NCBI GenBank assembly: GCA_036479015.1 | Contig: JAZGFB010000018.1 | Location: forward strand, 74,175-138,174 | Reading direction: 5' to 3' | Source of the DNA: NVTR01 sp036479015 | Lineage (GTDB): Bacteria; Pseudomonadota; Alphaproteobacteria; Rhodobacterales; Rhodobacteraceae | Length of the DNA stretch: 64,000 bases | Part shown: one piece after another, positions 8,027 through 16,833 of the stretch | Layout of the letters: every line of letters starts with the position of its first letter | Numbering within the stretch: position 1 is the first letter of the stretch | Notes under the pieces: model-generated | The model's database searches: none | What the model was told of the DNA's origin: nothing | Seen by the model: only the letters and a program-made list of their open reading frames with translations | Program-made: the position numbers and the translations under genes

Positions 8027-9160
8027 ATGAAACAATTAATAATCGCGCTGGCACTGGTGCTGGCAGGGGCACCGCTTGCAGCCCAGGACGAAAGCGCCAG
8101 CTTTTCCCTGGGCGGGGACCAATATCAAGCGGGGCAGTCTGTATCACAAACCACTGAATTAACCGGCGATGTCTTCATGGCAGGCGAAACCGTATCGGTC
8201 ACCGCCCCGGCTGGCGGTTCAGCGCATTTGCTGGGCAGACGGATCACAATATCTGATACTGTCGGCGAAAATATTTATGCTGCGGGGCAATCAATTTCTG
8301 TCACCGCACCGGTTCTTGGCAATGCCACCGTATTTGGCCAGGATGTCAGCATATCTGCACCCGTAAGCGGAAATTTACGCGCCATGGGCCAGAATGTAAA
8401 GATCGATGCAGATGTTGCAGGGTCCAGCATCCTTGGCGGTGAGACCATTGTCATAAACGCCAATTTGGCGGGTGACGTGTCATTGACTGGCGACACCATT
8501 ACCTTTGGCGATGCTGCGCGCATTGGGGGTGAATTAAATCTGTATCATTCAGCGTCGGAAAGTTTTGAAATTCCCGTTTCGGTAATTTCTGCGGACCGGA
8601 TTATCCGCCATGAACTTAGCACTGATGCATCCTGGACTGATCACACAACGGCTTTGGTGCGCCCAACATTCTGGTCAAAAGCCAAAGCGTTCTTTGGCTT
8701 CACAATAGTCGTTGCCGTTGCCGCATCTATATTGGCCGCCGTGTTTCCAAATTTTGTTTCTGGCGCGCGTGAAGCAGCACTGGCGAAGCCCGTGCGAACA
8801 ACCTGGATGGGTTTCTTAGCGCTTTCCGCCACTGCCGGGTCATTGATATTTTTGGCCCTGACCGGAATTGGTCTGTTGCTGGTGCCGGTCTCAATATTCC
8901 TGACCCTATTGCTGTGGTTCTTGGGCTACGTTGTCGGGGCTTATGTATTGGGTGTCGCATTGATCAAAGCCATTGGCCGCGGTGTGCCTGATGATCTGTT
9001 TGACCGCGCGATTGCGGCCCTGATCGGGGCCATTGCGCTGGGGCTTTTGGCCATGGTGCCATTCCTTGGCTGGTGGGTCATTTTGGCAATGACCTGGATC
9101 GGTGCCGGGGCGGTGATAACACGGCTGTTTCGGCCCGGGTTTTACACCGATACGGTCTAG
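8027..9160 (+). CDS. secreted/membrane protein with bactofilin-like repeats and C-terminal membrane segments
   Basis: A 377-residue protein in two parts. After a signal peptide (residues 1-19) comes about 150 residues of short repeats of the type G(N/D)..A.GQ.VSI.A.V.G, the pattern of a polymer-forming right-handed beta-helix (bactofilin/DUF583-like). From about residue 215 there are four or five hydrophobic segments and a short cytoplasmic-looking tail. The signal peptide would place the repeat domain in the periplasm, unlike classic cytoplasmic bactofilins. The family is known but uncharacterised to my knowledge; a scaffold role is inference. AGAGGGG precedes the ATG, and terminators flank it on both sides. 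Confidence 0.7.
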   Translation: MKQLIIALALVLAGAPLAAQDESASFSLGGDQYQAGQSVSQTTELTGDVFMAGETVSVTAPAGGSAHLLGRRITISDTVGENIYAAGQSISVTAPVLGNATVFGQDVSISAPVSGNLRAMGQNVKIDADVAGSSILGGETIVINANLAGDVSLTGDTITFGDAARIGGELNLYHSASESFEIPVSVISADRIIRHELSTDASWTDHTTALVRPTFWSKAKAFFGFTIVVAVAASILAAVFPNFVSGAREAALAKPVRTTWMGFLALSATAGSLIFLALTGIGLLLVPVSIFLTLLLWFLGYVVGAYVLGVALIKAIGRGVPDDLFDRAIAALIGAIALGLLAMVPFLGWWVILAMTWIGAGAVITRLFRPGFYTDTV

Positions 9161-9187
9161 TTAAAGGTAACTTTTGTACATTATTGG

Positions 9188-9213
9188 AAGGGTCCGCCAG
9201 CGCGGGCCCTTTT
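9188..9213 (+). terminator. intrinsic terminator
   Basis: Ten-base stem AAGGGTCCGC / GCGGGCCCTT (one T-G pair) with a 4-base loop and a short T run, 28 bases after the preceding stop. Fourth member of the local terminator family. Confidence 0.8.
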
Positions 9214-9271
9214 CGCTGTACCCAATCACGATAGCCCTTGGCGCAGATAAGTACTGGCCCTACATTACCCC

Positions 9272-10096
9272 ATGCGCCTGATCCTGCTTGTTGCCCTTAC
9301 CATGTTCGCCTTTGCTGCCAATTCGGTACTGAACCGTATGGCACTTATCGGCGATGACACCGGACCGGCGCCATTTGCCCTGATCCGTCTGGCAAGTGGC
9401 GCGGTTTTTCTGGTGGTTTTGGCTGGGTCGCGTGGCACCGCAGTACAGTGGCGCGCGCCAAACCGCGTGTGGGGGGCGGCAACGCTGGCGCTGTATGTGC
9501 TGGGGTTTTCCTTTGCCTATGTCACTCTGAACGCCGGCGTCGGCGCGCTGATCCTTTTTGGCGGGGTGCAGATCACCATGTTCACCGGCGCGCTGATAAC
9601 CGGCGAAAAACCACCCCCGGCCCGCTGGCTGGGGGCTGCAATCGCCTTTGCCGGGTTGCTTGTGCTGCTCTGGCCACAGGGTGCGCGCACCCCTGATGCC
9701 ACAGGTGCTGTGCTGATGGCGGCGGCGGCGATTGGCTGGGGGGCATATTCGCTGCTGGGGCGGGGCGTTGGTAACCCACTTGGCGCAACAGCTGCAAATT
9801 TTACATTGGCACTGCCCGCGGCATTGCTGGTATTTCTGTTGCTGCCCGACGGTGTGACACCAAGGGGCGCGGTTCTGGCAATAATAAGTGGCGCTGTTAC
9901 ATCCGGGGCGGGGTACGCGCTGTGGTATTCTGTTCTGCCGCGCCTGCCTGCCTCGGTTGCTGCCGTGGCACAACTTACCGTTCCGATCATTGCCGTTGGT
10001 GGCGGGCTGGTTTTCCTTGGTGAACCCGTGACGCTTAAATTCGCCATCGCTGCCGCACTGGTTTTGGGCGGGGTTGCGGTGTCGTTGCGCGCCTAG
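9272..10096 (+). CDS. EamA/DMT superfamily transporter
   Basis: A 274-residue integral membrane protein with ten predicted hydrophobic helices arranged as two EamA repeats. The first repeat begins MRLILLVALTMFAFAANSVLNRMAL and the second around residue 145 (AAAAIGWGAYSLLGRG). This is the drug/metabolite transporter superfamily, usually exporting amino acids or small metabolites from the cytoplasm; the substrate cannot be assigned. It begins 59 bases after a terminator and is followed by the lipase-like gene after 75 bases, so it may have its own promoter. A long opposite-strand open frame covers the same bases but looks non-coding. Confidence 0.85.
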   Translation: MRLILLVALTMFAFAANSVLNRMALIGDDTGPAPFALIRLASGAVFLVVLAGSRGTAVQWRAPNRVWGAATLALYVLGFSFAYVTLNAGVGALILFGGVQITMFTGALITGEKPPPARWLGAAIAFAGLLVLLWPQGARTPDATGAVLMAAAAIGWGAYSLLGRGVGNPLGATAANFTLALPAALLVFLLLPDGVTPRGAVLAIISGAVTSGAGYALWYSVLPRLPASVAAVAQLTVPIIAVGGGLVFLGEPVTLKFAIAAALVLGGVAVSLRA

Positions 10097-10171
10097 GCGC
10101 AACTATGCGTGACGTAGGGTCTTTTGAACACAAGACTCGCTTTATGCTCTTGGCACTTCTATCTAGGGGCT

Positions 10172-10897
10172 ATGAGATTGATAATACCCCTTATTTTGGC
10201 ACTTATCCCCAGTGTCGCGCAGGCTGATTGTGTTGTGTTGCTGCATGGTCTTGCACGCTCGGCGCTGTCCATGCGGGTTATTCAGGAAACCCTGGAAGAT
10301 GACGGCTATCTCGTGGTCAATGTTGATTATGCCTCAACCTCAGCGCCGATAGATGAATTGGTGCAGGCCAGTATTCCACCCGCCGTTGCCGCCTGTGGCG
10401 ATCAAACCGTGCATTTTGTTACCCATTCGCTGGGCGGCATCCTGGTGCGGGCCTGGCTGGGTGACAACCGGCCTGAAAATATGGGCCGGGTGGTGATGAT
10501 GGGGCCGCCTAACAAAGGCTCGGCGCTGGTGGATGCGTTCGAAGATCTGGGGCCATTTAAATGGCTGAACGGCCCGGCCGGGTTAGAGCTGGGAACCGGG
10601 GCCGAGGCCACCCCAAACCAGCTGGGGTTTGCCCGGTTTGAACTGGGGGTCATTGCCGGTAGCCAGTCAATAAACCCGCTATATTCCAGCTTTATTGACG
10701 GCACGGATGACGGCAAAGTTTCGGTCGAAAGCACCCGCATTATTGGCATGGATGACCATATCGTCCTGCCCGTTACCCACACGTTCATGATGATGAACCC
10801 GGTGGTTATTGCCCAGGTAAAGCAATTCCTGAAAACCGGCGCATTTGACCACACACTGACATTCGGGCGGCTGCTGCGCCGGTCATTCTGGGACTGA
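10172..10897 (+). CDS. secreted alpha/beta hydrolase, lipase-like
   Basis: A 241-residue exported hydrolase. Signal peptide residues 1-18 end in SVAQA before Asp-Cys. The alpha/beta core begins VVLLHGLARS (oxyanion region), and the nucleophile elbow is THSLGG with Ser86 as the likely catalytic serine. The family is close to triacylglycerol lipases/PGAP1-like esterases. The substrate is unknown. The open frame extends to 10124, but ATG 10172 gives the signal peptide and has AGGGG nearby. It converges on purK. Confidence 0.85.
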   Translation: MRLIIPLILALIPSVAQADCVVLLHGLARSALSMRVIQETLEDDGYLVVNVDYASTSAPIDELVQASIPPAVAACGDQTVHFVTHSLGGILVRAWLGDNRPENMGRVVMMGPPNKGSALVDAFEDLGPFKWLNGPAGLELGTGAEATPNQLGFARFELGVIAGSQSINPLYSSFIDGTDDGKVSVESTRIIGMDDHIVLPVTHTFMMMNPVVIAQVKQFLKTGAFDHTLTFGRLLRRSFWD

Positions 10898-10929
10898 ACA
10901 GTCGGTGTCAGAACAGTCGGGGCCTAAAT

Positions 10930-12018
10930 TTAGGTGTTTGGCCCCGTAACCCGGTTCACATGGCCCATCTTTCGCCCCGGCTTAACATCAGTCTTGCCAT
11001 ACAGATGAACCGCCGTGTCAGCCTGACCGGCAAATTCAGCAACCCGGTCAACATCATCACCAATCAGGTTCAGCATCTCAACATTTGAATGGCGGCTGCC
11101 ATCGCCAAGCGGCCAGCCAGCAATGGCGCGGATATGTTGTTCAAACTGGTCCACCACACAACCCTGTTGGGTCCAATGGCCAGAATTATGCACCCGTGGG
11201 GCAATTTCATTGACGATGATCTGCCCAGGCGTGATAAACAGTTCAATCCCCATGACGCCAACATAATCAAGCGCGTTCAATATCTTACCGGCGATCAACA
11301 CAGCGTCAGTGCGCTGGGAAATTGTCAGGTTGGCGGGCACAGTTGTTGTGTGCAATATGCCGCCCCGATGCACATTTTCACCCGGATCATAACAGGCCAC
11401 CCGACCATCAAGCGCGCGCGCGGCGATGACCGAAACCTCTAGCGTAAAATCAATGAACCCTTCTAAAACCGCAGGTGCGCCCGCCATGTCGGCCATGGCC
11501 TGGGGCGCGTCATCCATTGATTTCAGCCGTGCCTGGCCCTTGCCATCATAGCCCAGACGACAGGTTTTTAAAATCGCAGGCGCACCAATAGTGACCAGCG
11601 CCGCCTCAAGTTCTGCCAAGGTATTTACCGGCGCAAACGGCGCGGTGTTCAAACCCAACCCTTGCAGAAATGCCTTTTCAACCAGCCGATCCTGGCTGAT
11701 GCGCAGGGCCTCGCGGTTGGGGCGTACCGGGCAGAGCGCCTCCAAAATATCCAATGCTTCGGTCGGAACGTTTTCAAACTCGTATGTTATGACATCAACA
11801 GATTTGGCAAACGCCGTCAGCGCCGCAACATCTGAATAGGGCGCGCATGTTACCTGCGCGGCCACATCCCCTGCCGGGCAGCCGGTGCCAGGCTCAAAAA
11901 TATGGCACTTAAATCCCAGCCGGGACGCCGCAACCGACAGCATCCGGCCCAATTGCCCGCCGCCAAGAATGCCAATGCTGGCCCCCGGTTTCAGCGCGCT
12001 ATGCGTCACGGGGTTCAT
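10930..12018 (-). CDS. purK: 5-(carboxyamino)imidazole ribonucleotide synthase
   Basis: ATP-grasp enzyme of purine synthesis that carboxylates AIR to N5-CAIR with ATP and bicarbonate. 362 residues from ATG 12018 (MNPVTHSALKPGASIGILGGGQLGRML). The Gly-rich PurK start GILGGGQLGRM, the ATP-grasp core with KTCRLGYDGKGQ, and EIAPRVHNSGHWT near the C-terminus are diagnostic. The start overlaps the 3' end of purE by 20 bases, so the two are translationally linked; the next enzyme (PurE) uses its product. A longer frame to 12057 would overlap purE further and is not favoured. Confidence 0.96.
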   Translation of the reverse strand: MNPVTHSALKPGASIGILGGGQLGRMLSVAASRLGFKCHIFEPGTGCPAGDVAAQVTCAPYSDVAALTAFAKSVDVITYEFENVPTEALDILEALCPVRPNREALRISQDRLVEKAFLQGLGLNTAPFAPVNTLAELEAALVTIGAPAILKTCRLGYDGKGQARLKSMDDAPQAMADMAGAPAVLEGFIDFTLEVSVIAARALDGRVACYDPGENVHRGGILHTTTVPANLTISQRTDAVLIAGKILNALDYVGVMGIELFITPGQIIVNEIAPRVHNSGHWTQQGCVVDQFEQHIRAIAGWPLGDGSRHSNVEMLNLIGDDVDRVAEFAGQADTAVHLYGKTDVKPGRKMGHVNRVTGPNT

Positions 12019-12487
12019 CCGGTATTGATGCCGACAGATCAGTGCGCCATTGCTCAAGCCGGGCCGCTAAGCCACTGTCATTCAACGCTAAAATACCTGC
12101 CGCCATCAGCCCGGCATTGGCCGCACCCGCCGCCCCAATCGCCATGGTTGCCACCGGAAAACCCTTGGGCATCTGCACAATAGAATACAGGCTGTCCACA
12201 CCCGACAATGCCGCCGTTTGAACCGGCACCCCGATCACCGGAACACGGGTCTTAGACGCCATCATTCCGGGCAAATGCGCCGCCCCGCCAGCGCCAGCAA
12301 TAATCACATGCAACCCGCGCGCAACAGCCGTTTTGCCATAGTCCCACAGCCGATCAGGCGTGCGATGCGCTGACACGATCTTGGTTTCATACTTCAGCCC
12401 CAGCTGATCCAACACACCGGCTGCCTGTTTCATGGTTTCCCAATCCGACTGACTGCCCATAATAATGCCGATTTTAACGCTGTTCAT
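11999..12487 (-). CDS. purE: N5-carboxyaminoimidazole ribonucleotide mutase
   Basis: 162 residues; converts N5-CAIR from PurK to CAIR in purine synthesis. The N-terminal GIIMGSQSDWETM, the VSAHRTPDRL motif and the GAGGAAHLPGM loop are class I PurE signatures. It is the first gene of the purE-purK pair. The ydcH-like gene upstream on the same strand ends 50 bases before it. Confidence 0.97.
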   Translation of the reverse strand: MNSVKIGIIMGSQSDWETMKQAAGVLDQLGLKYETKIVSAHRTPDRLWDYGKTAVARGLHVIIAGAGGAAHLPGMMASKTRVPVIGVPVQTAALSGVDSLYSIVQMPKGFPVATMAIGAAGAANAGLMAAGILALNDSGLAARLEQWRTDLSASIPDEPRDA

Positions 12488-12536
12488 TTGGCGGCTCCGT
12501 TCAAAAAATAAGCCGTACTACAGCCGTATTCTGGTG

Positions 12537-12755
12537 TCACGCAATGATGTCGGGGGTCAGCTCATCATTGATCACGCTGATCTGATCCTTCAGGCGCAGT
12601 TTTTGCTTTTTCAACCGGCCCAGGCGCAGCGGATCAGCGCGCCGACTTTCCTGTAAGGCGTGGATCGCGTCATCCAGATCACCATGTTCGCGGCGCAAAA
12701 CTGCCAGCCTGACGCGCAAAACTTCTTTGTGATCCATTTCGCTGGAGTTGCTCAT
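12537..12755 (-). CDS. YdcH/DUF465 family small protein
   Basis: A 72-residue, mostly helical, charged protein. The pattern L...H..LD..I..L...RRADPLRLGRLKKQKLRLKDQI matches the DUF465 (YdcH) family, short coiled coils of unknown function common in proteobacteria. ATG 12755 (MSNSSEMDHKEV) is the likeliest start, with Met7 as an alternative; the frame upstream lacks family similarity. It precedes purE by 50 bases. Confidence 0.8.
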   Translation of the reverse strand: MSNSSEMDHKEVLRVRLAVLRREHGDLDDAIHALQESRRADPLRLGRLKKQKLRLKDQISVINDELTPDIIA

Positions 12756-12927
12756 TTTCGCCGGATCGCCCCACCTGTAAATTTCTGCTGACAAACTAGC
12801 AATAAATTCACCCCTGTCCAAGCAAAGCCACCCATTTAGGCTTGTAGCGGGGCAATTTACCCCCATATTTGATACTGGTCGCCATTTGGGGCCAATGCAG
12901 GACCGTCGCTTACCAAAGGACACCTTG

Positions 12928-13344
12928 ATGCCAAAACTTACGCTGTCGACGCACCCGTTTTTTCTGGGCTTTGAACAACTTGAACAGATGTTAGAGCGGA
13001 ACAGTAAATCCGATCTTGGCGGTTATCCCCCCTTTAATATTGAGCAGACCAGCGATGACAGCTATCGCATCACGCTGGCCGTAGCTGGCTTTTGCGAGCC
13101 TGACCTGTCGATCACTGTGGAAGACCGCCAGCTGGTGATACGGGGCAAGCAAACCGACGACACCCAGGGCCGCGTGTTCCTGCATCAAGGCATCGCCGCG
13201 CGCCAATTCCAACGTAATTTTGTGCTGGCTGACGGGGTGGATGTTTCCGGCGCGGCCATGCTGAATGGGCTGCTACATGTAGATCTTAAGCGTTTGCAGC
13301 AAAATTCGACTGTACAAACCATCAAGATTAATCAAACTGGGTAA
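12928..13344 (+). CDS. Hsp20 family small heat-shock protein
   Basis: A 138-residue alpha-crystallin-type holdase. The core runs from PPFNIEQTSDDSYRITLAVAGF (about 36-57) to LLHVDLKR (about 120), with the conserved RQFQRNFVLADGV region. AAAGGA sits 8 bases before ATG 12928; an earlier ATG at 12886 lacks such a site. The N-terminus resembles the IbpA/HspH group. It is followed 13 bases later by a DUF1150 gene, an arrangement I know from other Rhodobacterales and which suggests a shared stress role. Confidence 0.92.
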   Translation: MPKLTLSTHPFFLGFEQLEQMLERNSKSDLGGYPPFNIEQTSDDSYRITLAVAGFCEPDLSITVEDRQLVIRGKQTDDTQGRVFLHQGIAARQFQRNFVLADGVDVSGAAMLNGLLHVDLKRLQQNSTVQTIKINQTG

Positions 13345-13357
13345 AGGGGTGAGCGAA

Positions 13358-13585
13358 ATGAAAAATATGATGAAATTTAAACACGACACTGCCACACGCA
13401 TCGCCTATGTGCGTCCGGTTGATGTTGCAGATCTGCCCCAGGATTTGCGCGATCAGGCCGCTAACACAGAAAACCTGTATGCTGTGCATGATGAAAATGG
13501 CGAACGGCTGGCGTTGGTAAATGGCAGGCATCTTGCATTTGACTTGGCACGGCAAAATGATTTGGCACCGGTTCACGTTCACTAA
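13358..13585 (+). CDS. DUF1150 family protein
   Basis: A 75-residue acidic protein. The stretch IAYVRPVDVADLP and the C-terminal YAVHDENGERLALVNGR are the DUF1150 hallmarks. Function unknown. AAAGGGG ends 8 bases before ATG 13358, which decides this start over the GTG at 13349. It lies directly behind hsp20, so heat-stress co-expression is likely. Confidence 0.85.
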   Translation: MKNMMKFKHDTATRIAYVRPVDVADLPQDLRDQAANTENLYAVHDENGERLALVNGRHLAFDLARQNDLAPVHVH

Positions 13586-13596
13586 AGGGTAGGATT

Positions 13597-14082
13597 ATGG
13601 CAAACCAAAACGGATATTCTTGGCTACAGATCGGCCTGCACTGGGTGATTGCCCTGTTGATAGTGTTTCAATTTCTATTCCATGAAGGCATGGAAGACGC
13701 CTATAAAGCCGTGCAAAAGGGCCAGGATGTGGTCGGCAACGGTGCCCAAATACATGTTATCGTTGGAATTTTAGTTCTAACCCTGACCCTGCTGCGCCTG
13801 ATCATACGGTTCCGTCGCGGGGTTCCACCTGCGGTTCCCGGCGGATTTCCGTTTCAGGAACTTGCCAGCAAACTGGCCCATTGGGGGTTATATGCGTTGC
13901 TTATCCTGGTGCCCGCATCAGGCATGGCTGCTTGGGGTGGGGGCATCAAACCTGCCGCAGATGTGCATGAAATTCTGACCAGCGCGATGATCTTTCTTAT
14001 CGCGCTCCACGCCGCAGCGGCGCTTTTCCATCACTACATATTAAAAGACGGGCTGATCAAGCGTATGACCAAGGCGGGCTGA
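13597..14082 (+). CDS. cytochrome b561 family protein
   Basis: A 161-residue inner-membrane di-haem cytochrome of the prokaryotic b561 type, passing electrons between quinols and periplasmic acceptors. Four membrane helices are visible. Likely haem ligands are the His in LQIGLHWVIALL, His30 (FLFHEGM), the His in HVIVGILVLTLTL, and His residues in IALHAAAALFHHYI. It starts 11 bases after DUF1150 with GGGTAGGA in front, and ends one base before the phzF start, so all four genes may form one unit. Confidence 0.9.
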   Translation: MANQNGYSWLQIGLHWVIALLIVFQFLFHEGMEDAYKAVQKGQDVVGNGAQIHVIVGILVLTLTLLRLIIRFRRGVPPAVPGGFPFQELASKLAHWGLYALLILVPASGMAAWGGGIKPAADVHEILTSAMIFLIALHAAAALFHHYILKDGLIKRMTKAG

Positions 14083-14083
14083 T

Positions 14084-14974
14084 ATGGCCGCCTATGCCTG
14101 TGACTGGGTAGATGCCTTTACCACGCGGGCGTTTGGCGGCAATGCCTGCGTCGTGGTCTATGGTGCGGATGACATTTCCCTAGATAACCGGATGCGCTTG
14201 GTGCGTGAAACCTCACTATCGGAATGCGCGTTTCTGGTCGCCTCAGACCTGGCCGATTTCGGGGTTCGCTATTATCTTGCGGGCCGCGAAATATTGATGG
14301 CGGGCCACCCGACCATCGCAACCGTGGTGTCACTTGTCAGCCGAGGCAAGGTTACCCTCGTCAACGGGCACGCGGATTTCACGCTGGAAGTTGGGGCAGG
14401 CGTTCTGCCCATTTCTGTCAGCATCGGGGATGACGACACCGTCACAGTGACCATGACCCAGCTTAAGCCTGAATTTGGCAATCAACACGACCTTGCTGAG
14501 ATTGCGGATATTTTCGGCCTGACAGCGGGCGATATCCAGGGCGTTCCCCAAACCGTATCCACAGGATCGGCCTTTTGCATCACAGTTTTGACAAGCAAAG
14601 ACGCGCTAAAGCGGGCGTCACTGAATGTTGATAAGTTGCAGGCGTATAAAGCCACCGAAAACGATGATTTTTTTGAACCATTTCTGGTTTGCCTGGGGGG
14701 TGAAACACCCGACGGCGACGTCTATTCCCGGCTGTTGCTGCCGCCACCCATGCCCGCGGAAGACCCGTTTACCGGCTCAGCCACGGGCTGCATGGCTGCC
14801 TATCTCTGGGCAAACAATCTTATCCAAACACCGGCATTTACCGCCGAACAGGGCCATTGGCTGGGCCGCCCCGGCAGCGCCAGGGTAGAGGTTCTTGGCC
14901 CCCAGGGCGATATATCCGGCGTTAAGGTCGCGGGTGCCGGATATATCCTGATGTCGGGTGAATTGTACCTGTAA
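14084..14974 (+). CDS. PhzF family isomerase/epimerase-like protein
   Basis: A 296-residue protein of the PhzF/diaminopimelate-epimerase-fold family. The N-terminus has the DAFTTRAFGGNACVVV motif, the proposed catalytic Glu47 lies in SLSECAFL, and the C-terminal half has DPFTGSATGCMAAYLW. Known members include PhzF itself, but most family proteins have no assigned substrate and nothing here indicates phenazine synthesis. The start lies one base after the cytochrome b561 stop, implying coupled translation. Confidence 0.88.
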   Translation: MAAYACDWVDAFTTRAFGGNACVVVYGADDISLDNRMRLVRETSLSECAFLVASDLADFGVRYYLAGREILMAGHPTIATVVSLVSRGKVTLVNGHADFTLEVGAGVLPISVSIGDDDTVTVTMTQLKPEFGNQHDLAEIADIFGLTAGDIQGVPQTVSTGSAFCITVLTSKDALKRASLNVDKLQAYKATENDDFFEPFLVCLGGETPDGDVYSRLLLPPPMPAEDPFTGSATGCMAAYLWANNLIQTPAFTAEQGHWLGRPGSARVEVLGPQGDISGVKVAGAGYILMSGELYL

Positions 14975-14984
14975 TCCCGGGGTA

Positions 14985-16691
14985 TCAGACCGCGATCAAC
15001 CCCATGCTTTCCAGCTTTAGCACCACTTGATGGGCGCAGTTGTCCACGTCAACATTTTCAGTTTCAACCGACAATTCCGGGTTCTCCGGAACGTCATAGG
15101 GGTCTGAAATGCCCGTGAACTCCTTGATCTTGCCGGCGCGCGCCAGCTTGTACAGACCCTTGCGGTCACGGCGTTCACATTCTTCCAGCGACGTGGCGAC
15201 ATGGATCTCTAGAAATGCCCCGAAACCTTCAATATCTTCACGCACGGCACGCCGTGTGGTGGCATAGGGCGCGATGGGGGCGCAAATGGCGATGCCGCCA
15301 TTTTTGGTAATTTCAGACGCAACATAGCCGATGCGGCGGATGTTCAAATCGCGATGTTCCTTAGAAAACCCCAGCTCGGATGACAGGTTTTTACGCACGA
15401 TATCGCCGTCCAGCAACGTCACCGGACGCCCCCCCATTTCCATCAGTTTAACCATCAACGCATTGGCAATTGTGGATTTTCCAGAACCCGACAGCCCGGT
15501 GAAAAATACTGTGAACCCTTGTTTTGAACGGGCAGGGCGGGTGCGGCGCAGCTCTGTCACCACCTCAGGAAACGAAAACCATTCCGGAATTTCAAGGCCT
15601 TCGGCCAACCGACGCCGCAGCTCGGTTCCTGAAATATTCAGAACCGTCACATCATCCTTGATCTCATCGGCAGGTTCATATTGCGCACGTTCCTGCACAA
15701 AAACCATATGTTTGAAATCGACCATCTCGGCACCAATTTCATCCTGATGTAAGCGATACAGATCTTGGGCATCATAGGGGCCATAAAAATCGTCCCCGGC
15801 TGAATTTTTGCCCGGCCCGGCATGGTCACGCCCAACAATGAAATGCGTGCAGCCGTGGTTGGCACGGATCAAGCCATGCCACACCGCTTCGCGCGGGCCC
15901 GCCATGCGCATCGCCAGGTTCAGCAGGCTCATCGACGTGGTTGATGTGGGGTATTTGTCCAACACTGCCTCATAGCAGCGCACGCGCGTGAAGTGATCAA
16001 CGTCACCGGGTTTTGTCATGCCAACAACGGGGTGGATCAACAGGTTTGCCTGGGCTTCCTTGGCGGCGCGGAACGTCAGTTCCTGATGTGCCCGGTGCAA
16101 CGGGTTGCGGGTTTGAAACGCAACGACGCGGCGCCAGCCAACTTTGCGGAAATAGGCGCGCAATTCGTTTGGTGTGTCGCGGCGGGCACGAAAATCGTAA
16201 TGTACCGGCTGTTGAATACCGGTTATCGGACCACCCAAGTAAACCGGGCCCGCCGTGTTGTGCAGGTAGTTTACCGCCGGGTGGGCGTCATCATCGGCAC
16301 CGTAAACATTCTTGGCCTCAAGCGCTTTGTCGGGCGACCATTTGTCCGTAACCGACATGATCGCCAGGATCACACCTTCCTGATCACGCAGCGCTATATC
16401 CTGGCCTGCCTCCACTGTTCCGGCAAATTTTTCGCTGATATCCAACGTTATCGGCATCGGCCAAAGTGACCCGTCAACCAGGCGCATGTCTTTGACAACA
16501 CTGTCATAATCCTGCTGTTCCAAGAAGCCCTTAAGCGGGTTGAAACCACCGTTCATCAGCAGCTCCAGATCGCAGATCTGGCGCGGCGACAGGTCCCAAC
16601 TGGGCAGTTCTGCTGCCTCTAGCTTTAGTTTTTGCGCGGAATCATAGGATACGTAAAGTTCGGGAATTGGGGTAAGATTAGACAACTGCAT
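14985..16691 (-). CDS. bifunctional sulfate adenylyltransferase/adenylylsulfate kinase
   Basis: Assimilatory sulfate activation: the first domain makes APS from ATP and sulfate, the second phosphorylates it to PAPS. 568 residues. The ATP sulfurylase domain (about 1-385) has NPLHRAHQEL (HxxH) and a GRDHAGPGK motif. The APS kinase domain (about 388-568) has the P-loop GLSGSGKST at 399-407 and the DGDIVRKNL motif. The order sulfurylase-kinase is a single-chain alternative to CysDN plus CysC. It is a stand-alone gene with 142 bases upstream. No reductase genes are nearby. Confidence 0.95.
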   Translation of the reverse strand: MQLSNLTPIPELYVSYDSAQKLKLEAAELPSWDLSPRQICDLELLMNGGFNPLKGFLEQQDYDSVVKDMRLVDGSLWPMPITLDISEKFAGTVEAGQDIALRDQEGVILAIMSVTDKWSPDKALEAKNVYGADDDAHPAVNYLHNTAGPVYLGGPITGIQQPVHYDFRARRDTPNELRAYFRKVGWRRVVAFQTRNPLHRAHQELTFRAAKEAQANLLIHPVVGMTKPGDVDHFTRVRCYEAVLDKYPTSTTSMSLLNLAMRMAGPREAVWHGLIRANHGCTHFIVGRDHAGPGKNSAGDDFYGPYDAQDLYRLHQDEIGAEMVDFKHMVFVQERAQYEPADEIKDDVTVLNISGTELRRRLAEGLEIPEWFSFPEVVTELRRTRPARSKQGFTVFFTGLSGSGKSTIANALMVKLMEMGGRPVTLLDGDIVRKNLSSELGFSKEHRDLNIRRIGYVASEITKNGGIAICAPIAPYATTRRAVREDIEGFGAFLEIHVATSLEECERRDRKGLYKLARAGKIKEFTGISDPYDVPENPELSVETENVDVDNCAHQVVLKLESMGLIAV

Positions 16692-16833
16692 GGAAACTGG
16701 GCCTTCTTGGGCTGTACATTACAAAAAATTAAATTCAGCCGGGCAATACCGCGGGAAGGGGCACCACTGCAAGCTTTCAGAAGCGAAAAATCTCGAATGA
16801 TGAAGCAATAGCACCAATAGTTAACTTGTAGAC

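Noticed and set aside
9260..10102. 280-codon minus-strand frame opposite the EamA gene
   Set aside because: It is a mirror of a well-supported membrane transporter; its translation is rich in Gln, Arg and Cys with no domain, and there is no ribosome site.
10918..10946. CGGGGCC/GGCCCCG hairpin between the lipase-like gene and purK as a terminator
   Set aside because: The 15-base loop and lack of a T run make it weak; it also overlaps the purK stop.
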